Source: Schistocephalus solidus
Taxonomy: Eukaryota > Platyhelminthes > Cestoda > Diphyllobothriidea > Diphyllobothriidae
Assembly (NCBI GenBank): GCA_017591395.1
Contig: WEDG01001326.1
Coordinates: forward strand, 1-64,000
Direction of reading: 5' to 3'
Length of the DNA stretch: 64,000 nt
This document shows positions 57,390 through 64,000 of this stretch, one piece after another. Position 1 is the first letter of the stretch; each line of letters opens with the position of its first letter. The notes beneath the pieces were generated by a model. The model saw only the letters and a list, made by a program, of their open reading frames with translations. It was not told the origin of the DNA and did not search any database. The translations under genes and the position numbers were made by a program.

Positions 57390-58809
57390 ATGATCTCTCC
57401 TATCTTTTGTAAACCGTTTTCGATTTCATGTGACAAAAACTTACCAGAAATACTCAAGTCACTCTCAGCAGACCGAGAAGAACCACAAAGCAGCAATAAT
57501 GAAGAAAGCAGTAAACTACTGAACATTACCAAAACTAAGCTAAACAGTGAAGGGCTGGCACACTGTGATGGATGCCGAGGACTCACAAACCAGAGTTTTG
57601 AGATTAGAAGGAGACCTCGATCTCCTATCGGAAATAATATCAGTCCTCATAAAACATAATAAAATTAACTCGCCGAAACACGATGCGAATGAGCCGAAAA
57701 ACATCAGCAAGCTTGAACATAATTATCACAAGGAAACGGTAGAAGTCAATAGGCACAACATTAAGCGCAACAAAAGAGAAAAGAACAAAGTCATTAGAAC
57801 AAACCTCTGAGTCAGTTGAAATACAGATGACCAGAAAGAAAATAAGCGAGGAGGAAATTATGTCTTGCGTTTCCCCAGGTTCGGGAAATCTAATGCACAT
57901 AGAATCCGACTGCACAAAAGTAAATCAGCGATCGACGGTCTCTGAAAAGTCGAAAAACAGGAATCGTAAGGTATCTTTAATGCCACGGACGAGCGACAGC
58001 AGCATGCTTTTTACATGTCCATCGAACAACAATGAAGCAGGGCATGGTAACCAGCAAAGTAATGGCGGAAAAGTGGCCTACGACTTATCGACAGACCTGG
58101 ATGCCATAAACCAAAAATGCAGGTTTCCTGGTGCTATTCGTGCAAACGCATTGTCAGGAGAACTCACGCAGTTTGAAAGGTCCATAGAGATGTCTGCAAA
58201 TGAACCAACAGGCTCACCGATGAAGACAAATTTGAACACAGTATTAAAGACTGTATCAAAGGGTATGATTCAACCTTCAATCACTAAAAGAAAGCAGGAT
58301 GCAGAAACGAGTTTTTTTCCTGACAGGTCATGTTGTCTGGTAGTTCAGGGAGTCTCCGAGGCTACTGGGGAAACGCCAAAAGAAAAGGTAAATCAGGATC
58401 TGCTGACATTCCAAAATTTATTGAATGATACGCAAGAAACTGGTGTGACAGTCGACATCAAAAAGATCTTTCGATTGGGACCTCTCGTTACAAATGAAAC
58501 GCATGAGGTTCGACCAAGACCATTAAAAGTCGTTTTGGGGAGTAAACAGCAGGTAGATCTATTGCTCTCTCGAAAGTCCCAACTACGAAAGAATCATCGT
58601 GGAGTTTTTTTCAGCCGGATTACTCTCCCACCGATCGGATGAAAATGAGGACACTGGTAGCAGAATTGAAAAGACGTCAATACGAGGGGGAACAAAACTT
58701 GAAAATAGTAGACAACAAAATCATCAAAACGGTGCGCTCGTTTTTATGGGAACATCCGGTGAAATTGACGGCAACCACGCCGGTAAAAAGCCCTACCAAA
58801 TGCCTATAG
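57390..58809 (+). pseudogene. Family C (C2): ORF1
   Basis: The ATG at 57390 opens MISPIFCKPFSISCDKNLPE and reads to the CxxC (AHCDGCRGL, ~57555). A one-base change (ACTCACAAACC, against ACTCAAAACC in C1) shifts the frame. The coiled coil LRLEGDLDLLSEII follows, and a 271-codon open stretch (57827-58642) holds the spacer and the RRM-like region (LVVQGVSEATGETP, IKKIFRLGPLVTNETHEVRP, RPLKVVLGSKQQVDLLLSRK). The C-terminal MRTLVAELKRRQYEGE part lies in another phase and ends at the TAG 58807-58809, overlapping the ORF2 start region near 58746. Confidence 0.85.
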
Positions 58810-60311
58810 ATTTGAACCCAGATAGGAAACTGGATATATCTTGTGAAATATCCAGCAGAAATCTCCATGTGGAAGACAGAACTAAAAATCTTCAGAAATC
58901 GAGGCAAGGAAACAAGATTAAAATGATGTACACAAATGTGCAGAGTCTATTGAACAAAAATGGATGAAATTAAACTGGTCGTGGACCATTTACAACCTGA
59001 CTTCATAGCTCTAACTGAAACATGGTTAAATGAACAAATCGCAGACACCGAAGTCCGAATAGACGGTTTTCAGCTTATCCGCATGGATAGAAACGGACGT
59101 AGGGGTGGTGGAATCGCAATGTTTATACGAGAAGGCATTGACTTTATTCCGGATGGGCCCTCGCCAAATAGGATCTCGTCTTGCGAAATACTTTGTTTTA
59201 AACTGGAAAGTTGGACAAAATCATTAGAAATGGGTTTGTCAGTCGACGCGGTCTACATTGACTTTAGCAAAGCCTTTGACAGGGTTCCACACAAACGTCT
59301 GATCTTTAAGCTCCGTCAAATGGGTGTGACTGGCAACCTACTCAAATGGTTGGCCGACTTTCTCACAGACAGGCGCCAGCGTGTTTGTATCGGAGACACT
59401 AAGTCTCACTGGGAAACCGTTCACAGTGGAGTTCCGCAGGGCAGCGTTCTGGGTCCCATTTTGTTTCTGATATACGTAAACGACTGCCTGGATTGTCTGA
59501 CATGCGAGAAGGTAATGTTCGCTGACGATTTGAAGTTATGGAACTCGATTGAAAAACCGGAGGATGCGCGAAAATTACAAAAACTTAGATCGATTGCAAA
59601 CATGGTGTGATGAGTGGCTGCTGAACCTTAATCTTAACAAATGCCAAATAATCCGACTGCGGTCTAGTTCCAGAAGGCTGATTGAGTTTGAATACCAGTA
59701 CTCCATCAGTGGTCACCAACTCCAGGAGGTAAATATTCTAAAGGACTTGGGTATATGGATAACACCAACTCTCAAACCATCGTCGCACTGTGCGAATATC
59801 GCAAAGAAAGCTATGTGTATCTTAGGCGCAATCAGGAGGTCCTTCGTTAATTTTGACGGAGAGCTTTTTGGGCGCGTTTATGGAACATTTATCCGGCCGG
59901 TGTTGGAATATTGCGTTCAGGCGTGGCGCCCTTGGACGAAACATGACTACGCTCTGCTGGAGAAAGTTCAACGGAGGGCAACGAAACTAGTCAGCGGATT
60001 GGAATGCCTACCCTATGAGGGCCGCCTAGAAAGACTTAAAATTTTTCCTCTCTTATAGGCAATACAGAGGGGATATGATCTTAGTCTTCAAACTGGTCAG
60101 AGGAGTTGATTGTGCTCTTCAGATGGCCAACTTTTTTGAATTGGCAAACATGACAAGTCTCCGAGGTCACCAATACAAACTGAAAAGAAATCACGCCAAA
60201 CTTGAAGTACGGGCCAACTTCTTTTCCCAAAGGGTGATTGACGAATGGAACAAGCTGCCAGCCTCAGTTGTTCAGGCTGAAAGCGTTGAAATGTTTAAAA
60301 AGAAGACTTGA
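58746..60311 (+). pseudogene. Family C (C2): ORF2 with in-frame endonuclease-RT fusion deletion
   Basis: The endonuclease N-terminal part (MMYTNVQSLL, ALTETWLNEQIADTEVRIDG, GGGIAMFIREG) runs to ~59205 and passes in phase, at CFKLESWTKSL, into the RT. GDFN, SDH and the first RT motifs are gone. Kept RT: VYIDFSKAFDRVPHKRL (~59245), LLKWLADFLTDRRQRVCIGD, SGVPQGSVLGPILFLIYVND (~59428), FADDLKLW (~59515, active site intact). The thumb and C-terminal part continue in 59549-60058 and 60075-60311 (ILKDLGIWITPTLKPSSHCA, RPVLEYCVQAWRPWTKHDYA, NFFSQRVIDEWNKLPASV). The 216-codon fused frame (58960-59610) lacks a working nuclease. Confidence 0.9.
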
Positions 60312-60475
60312 TGCATTTTACTTGATGAACATATATTTAGTCGACAGCAATGATTGATATACTAAAACGACTATCGCCATGTAACATTTGCTTGTTTTGC
60401 TAGCGTCTATCTGTAAATAGGGTTTTCAAAGGCTCTGCCTATCTCCCTTATATATACTGAATTATACTGAATTAT

Positions 60476-60941
60476 AAGTTACTTATATCTTTCTCCATCA
60501 ATAAGAATTTCTGCAAGAGATTTTAAAAACCCCATGCACTTTTCGTCCTCGTAGGTGACATTAATTAGTGTTCCCAGGATTTTCGCCCACTTGGCAGGAG
60601 GAGAAGTGGTAACAGAATATCTGTCTTTGTCATCTTTTTTGTTTGGATACAAATGTGTTTTCCAAATTGTCGTGAGGGCGTAGCGCAGTGGTTATGTTCG
60701 TCGTCACATGAATATGCGACCTGGGTTCGATGCCCGCGCCGCGAATTATTTTCCTCCGCACAGATGAGTCTTGAGCGTCTGCGTTTTCCATACCTCTTTT
60801 GACCATATTCGCATGCATTAAATTTATAAATCCTCTTAAATAACTGGGCTAGGATGCAATAGTATTCAGCAGTCAGACTTCTAATAAGCATGCAACGACT
60901 CAGCCTACGTGGTGACTTCTCCCTCCCTGATGAGAGCAGAT
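60476..60941 (-). mobile_element. Family D (D2): ORF1 N-terminus and 5' region, right of C2
   Basis: Continues D2 after C2. It matches D1 39640-40045 and then 50387-50450, which shows the uninterrupted order of the D 5' end, including the site AGACTTCTAATAAG where T entered D1. It holds the antisense tRNA-like segment. The 5' terminus is near 60941 (GAGAGCAGA). Confidence 0.82.
60674..60742 (+). other. tRNA-like Pol III segment, antisense in the D2 5' region
   Basis: A box TAGCGCAGTGG at 60681-60691 and B box GGTTCGATGCC at 60724-60734, with CAC at the anticodon place (Val-like). Counterpart of 39836-39908 in D1. Confidence 0.7.
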
Positions 60942-61520
60942 TAGAGCAGCACACCGCTGGCGTGAATTTGTAAGCAAGTGAACGCTGAAGCTTGTATTTC
61001 TCGTAGGGATAATGTCCTGGACGTGGAATAATCCTCAGTGATGGAATATTTGGATAGCCGCAGAATCATTAAGTCCAAGAAAATATTTCCCAAATTTAGA
61101 GACTAGACAATCCACTCAAGATTTTTTCCAAATCAACGTGTATTCTACACTAAGGTAGAGACTAAAACTTCGTAAACTCAAAGGAGCTGAAATTCGAAAG
61201 CGTTCCCCAACTTATGAATCAGCTCACGGCGCTCTTCTAGAATTGGTGGCTTGCCGAACTCCACCCCTGATTTAACTGTAGAAGTTTTTTACTGCTTCTT
61301 TTCTGGTTCACCGTATATGCAAAATATTGTTGACTATTTTTTAAAAGTGGCGAATAATTCGGAATCGGATATGCCTACCATACCACTCAGTTCCGATGAT
61401 CATATGGCTGTTCAAATAGTGCAAAATTATCCACTTTGTATTTATTTAAACCGCGATACTAAGTTTGTAATGATGGGGCCCTCTGGGCCTTACATATACA
61501 AATTATTTATTTATTAGAAG
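60942..61520. other. No gene recognised
   Basis: One 88-codon plus-strand frame (61251-61517) has a hydrophobic start and no family I recognise. No repeat hallmark. Confidence 0.5.
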
Positions 61521-62080
61521 AGGTAGCGCCAAGGAGAGGTCACTCAGAAGTTCAAGGACGCCACAATCTTCCATCTCTAAAATAAAAAGGGAGACGTCAA
61601 CTCTGTGACAACCACCAAGGATTCTTGCTGCTTAATATTGCCAGGAATATCATTGCCCGCAATCACCTCAATCACCTCAACAACCAGCTGGAACAATAAT
61701 TAATTCCGGAAAGCATATGGCGTTTCTGTCATCATCGCGGCACCACTGCTATGATCTTTCCGCGCGCCAGCTGCAGGAGAAGTGTCAGGAGACGTTCATC
61801 CACCTCTACCCAACCTTTGATGATTTGAAAAACCTTTGGCACAGTGAACAGCAAAGGACTGTGAAAGATCATACAGAAATTTTGGCTGTCCCCAGCGATT
61901 CACCCATATGGTGCATCAACTCCATGATGGTGTCTTGATGGCACACGTCACGGTCAACAGAGTCGTCCAAGAGGCATCCGAATTGACCAAAAGAGTAAAG
62001 CAGGGCTACGCCCTCGCACCTTCCTTCTTCAGGTACGTGTTCGCTGCCATGTGCATGGACTTGTTACGGGGATGAGAACC
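61521..62080 (+). pseudogene. RTE-like retrotransposon: RT fragment, broken
   Basis: Shifting frames give FKDATIFHL (~61548), NIARNIIARNHL-type text (~61640), ARQLQEKCQETFIHLYPTF (~61765), FGCPQRFTHMVHQLHDG (~61885-61930), VKQGYALAPSFFRYVFAAM (~61995), the order of RTE-clade RT motifs (KGN, ARQLQEKC, DLTKAFD, QLHDGM, VKQGC.LAP.LF). The KAFD block is replaced by DDLKNLW, and the YADD region is missing. Very similar RTE copies are, from memory, abundant in tapeworms. Confidence 0.85.
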
Positions 62081-62519
62081 ACAGTCGAGTCACGGCCTAA
62101 GGCGGAAAGGACACGCCAAAACGGTCCAAGCCGGCTTAGAAAGATGCGTAGAAAACCAGACAAACAAGCATTGGGCATCGCTGCACCAAGCACATGTGAA
62201 GCCCATACGCACACGTGTGGCCCAAACTTTCGAGAAGTTTCTGCAAGGTATTTCCAGTGTGAGATGCGACCAATCAATGCGAACCATGTTACAGGCCAGA
62301 AGGGACCAGAACCCTCTCCGCTATTGTCACGCCATTGGCTGGAACGTTCGAGAACACCCATGACTCAATAAATAAACGAGAGTTTATGCGCTCGAGCTTT
62401 TTTGTCTTCTGCTGGCCCAGAATAAAGTACTTTTTTCAAGAAAACCCGTTTTGCCTTCTCCTCTACCACACCCGTCCGGATAGATTAACCTGGCGACGCA
62501 GATATCCGAACGTATGATT
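62081..62519 (+). other. Possible solo/5' LTR and leader of the Ty3/gypsy fragment
   Basis: TGTCACGCCATTGGCTGG (62325) could be an LTR start; an AATAAA occurs near 62365 and TGGCGAC (~62492), a frequent start of a primer-binding site, follows the candidate end. No second LTR is present in the window, so this is tentative. The 106-codon frame at 62051-62371 shows no domain. Confidence 0.35.
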
Positions 62520-63330
62520 ATAGCAGAACAAATGCAGCAGTTAATCGACGCGCAACGGGCCAGTTATGTGGCTGTGCTTTCAAAAATTCAAAATGTTTGA
62601 CTCCGGCTGGGAAAAACAAACGTTTAGTACTTGAAGACCGGATCACAGAATTAACTTACGATCCCGTTGGCGGCGTATATTTTCAAGTTTGGTACAACAA
62701 ATGTGCACTTCTATTTGAAGAGGAAGGCTCAAAATTGGAGATAAAAGAGAAGGTGGAAGTCTTGATTTTGAAGCTAGGCCAGCGCAAACATGAGCGGTAC
62801 GTATATTTTCTTTTGTCAAAGAAGCCGGTAGATATTTCACTTGAGGAAATGGTTAAGAATTTGGAATCGTTGTTAAGTTTCTCAAAGTCCTAATTCAATC
62901 GAAGTTACGAGGATTTTAACATAGACAGACAGCCTCATGAAGACTATTTTGACCTAGCTGTCTGATTGAATGATGCCTTTCATAAAGAAGACCTGGAACA
63001 GGACAATGGTCAGCAGATAAAGGCCCTACTTATCATTAAATCAGTAAATCTGCAGGAGGACACTGACATTCACACAAAATTGCTTGCTCAGCTAGATTAG
63101 AAAGACGAGATGACGGTGCAAAAACTAGCAGAGGATTGTGTCCGGAGCATGAATATCGAAAACAACACTAGGCTGATTGGCGACATAAACAGCCAACCTG
63201 TGCGTGTTTTGGAATCAAAAGCGAGCAGACCAAAGTAGAACACTAGTTTTGCAAGGAAACCAAAGTCAGCTTGCTGGAAATGCGGCCGATGGCATTTTGC
63301 GTTAGATTGCCCATTTCGTACGAGAAGGTG
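62520..63330 (+). pseudogene. Ty3/gypsy-type gag fragment, broken
   Basis: The reading starts EQMQQLIDAQRASYVAVLSK (62526), shifts at ~62590 to the 98-codon frame LVLEDRITELTYDPVGGVYF, QVWYNKCALLFEEEGSKLEI, LKLGQRKHERYVYFLLSKKP, continues LLAQLD (~63085), LAEDCVRSMN, and ends with a zinc-knuckle-like CWKCGRWHFALDC (~63272; CX2CX3HX4C, one residue short of the usual spacing). This is the organisation of flatworm gypsy gag as I remember it. Stops at 62892, 62964, 63099 and 63237. Pol is absent: family A sequence cuts in at ~63330. Confidence 0.72.
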
Positions 63331-63555
63331 TTAAAAGCACCGGTTGAAACGTATCTCGGAAACACCAGTACTTAATAATAGTACTCCATTAAATGAGGTA
63401 GAAACTCACAAAGATATTGGCATGTGGACAATTGCGAATTTTATGCTCTCCGAGCACTGTAAGAAAGCAGTCCAGAAGGCAACATGTACACTGCATTGGA
63501 TCAGACGTGCGTTTAAAATATTCACCCATGACCTCTTCGGAAAACACCTCTCTTC
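63331..63555 (+). pseudogene. Family A: RT thumb fragment
   Basis: Reads KRISETPVLNNSTPLNEVET, HKDIGMWTIANFMLSEHCKK, ATCTLHWIRRAFKIFTHDLF, alignable with family C LKDLGIWITPTLKPSSHCAN...IRRSFVNFDGELFG. The first part matches 27195-27250. It ends at GK(H) where family B text starts. Confidence 0.85.
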
Positions 63556-64000
63556 GTGTAGCAAGCACCCTCCCATCTTAGTAAAAGGGTTTTCTACAAT
63601 CGAGGTGGACTCAATCTTTGCTCAACAATGTCACACTTCCACCTATTTGGAAATGAAAATATTTTTCCTTTGTCGAGAACTTAAACCAATGGAGCAAAGA
63701 AATGGGTCCTTCCTATCATCAACTTCTTTACCTAATATTCACAAGTCTGGTCGTATTTCCACTAAACTCAATGCACCGGTTAATTCATCTCCTCAGATGT
63801 CCAATTAAGTCAGCCCTTCCACTCCATCTTCTACTTCTTTTTCCCTAGGGCCTAATAATGAAATAAGCGGTCCTTTTAGCTCACTGTAATGTCCGCAACC
63901 ACTTCTCAAACATTAATACTGTCTCACTCATCTAAAGCACGTAGAGTGACAGCTTCCCATTGTAAACGTAGTTCTCCAGGCCTCTCCGTGAAATTTCCCG
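63556..64000 (+). pseudogene. Family B (B4): ORF1 fragment, runs off the window
   Basis: SCSKHPPILVKGFSTIEVDS, IFAQQCHTSTYLEMK, LKPMEQRNGSFLSSTSLPNI, in one open frame with the preceding family A part (154 codons, 63344-63808). Later text (63880-64000) matches 27560-27650 of B2 in shifted frames. Confidence 0.82.

Larger units (their letters stand above)
56553..60475 (+). mobile_element. Family C (C2): internally deleted copy inserted in D2
   Basis: Bounded by AAGT at 56549-56552 and 60476-60479. D2 sequence resumes directly after it (TTACTTATATCTTTCTCCAT, compare D1 at 39645). The 5' ~36 bp (56553-56588) are absent from C1. The 3' end is CTATCTCCCTTATATATACT followed by GAATTATACTGAATTAT. 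It has two deletions relative to C1 and is otherwise nearly identical to it. Confidence 0.92.

Noticed and set aside
32052..60941. Intact, autonomous retrotransposon
   Set aside because: Every copy of families B-E here carries stops, frameshifts, truncation or nested insertions; C1 comes closest but its ORF2 is shifted in about eight places.
61251..61517. 88-codon frame as a host exon
   Set aside because: No recognised domain and no flanking splice pattern; it is adjacent to an RTE fragment and likely chance.

Overview
This window reads as nuclear DNA from a parasitic flatworm. A diphyllobothriid-type tapeworm is my best guess, a trematode the alternative. The basis is the mix of repeats (CR1-like, RTE-like, Penelope-like, BEL/Pao and Ty3/gypsy elements), introns of 35-39 nt, and a tandem repeat built like the schistosome Smalpha SINE/hammerhead family. 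I found no intact host gene; nearly everything recognisable is a decayed or nested mobile element. The species call is inference.

Layout. (1) 1-6735: about 21 tandem copies of a ~302-bp unit. On the minus strand each carries a tRNA-like Pol III promoter (A and B boxes) and a 45-nt segment that folds as a hammerhead ribozyme. The array ends in a head-to-head inverted partial unit and a (TA)n tract. (2) 6.8-21.1 kb: gene-poor DNA with a CR1 3' end, two copies of a Merlin/hAT-like MITE (one with a clean 8-bp target duplication), degenerate copies of the array SINE, and a Penelope-like element with dead RT and damaged GIY-YIG nuclease. (3) 21.1-26.4 kb: a decayed BEL/Pao LTR retrotransposon with recognisable LTRs. 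(4) 26.4-32 kb: abutting fragments of non-LTR families that I call A, B and C. (5) 32-51 kb: a five-layer nest. Element B1 is split by D1 (minus strand), D1 by a DNA-transposon-like unit T carrying a DUF4806-type gene, T by E (minus strand), and E's tail by C1. (6) 51.6-61 kb: a C fragment, then D2 (minus strand) split by C2. (7) 61.5-64 kb: RTE fragment, Ty3/gypsy gag fragment, and an A/B chimera also found at 27 kb.

How the parts relate. C and D are CR1-like: ORF1 has CxxC, a coiled coil and an RRM-like region; ORF2 has an APE endonuclease and reverse transcriptase. Both carry a tRNA-like Pol III segment antisense in the 5' region. C1 and C2 are nearly identical by eye and are the youngest layer; most of their differences are homopolymer-length changes, so some frameshifts may be consensus errors. 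The most interesting items are the tRNA-like/hammerhead array at 1-6.7 kb and the DUF4806 unit T, which has terminal inverted ends, a duplicated TT, subterminal repeats and mini-introns.
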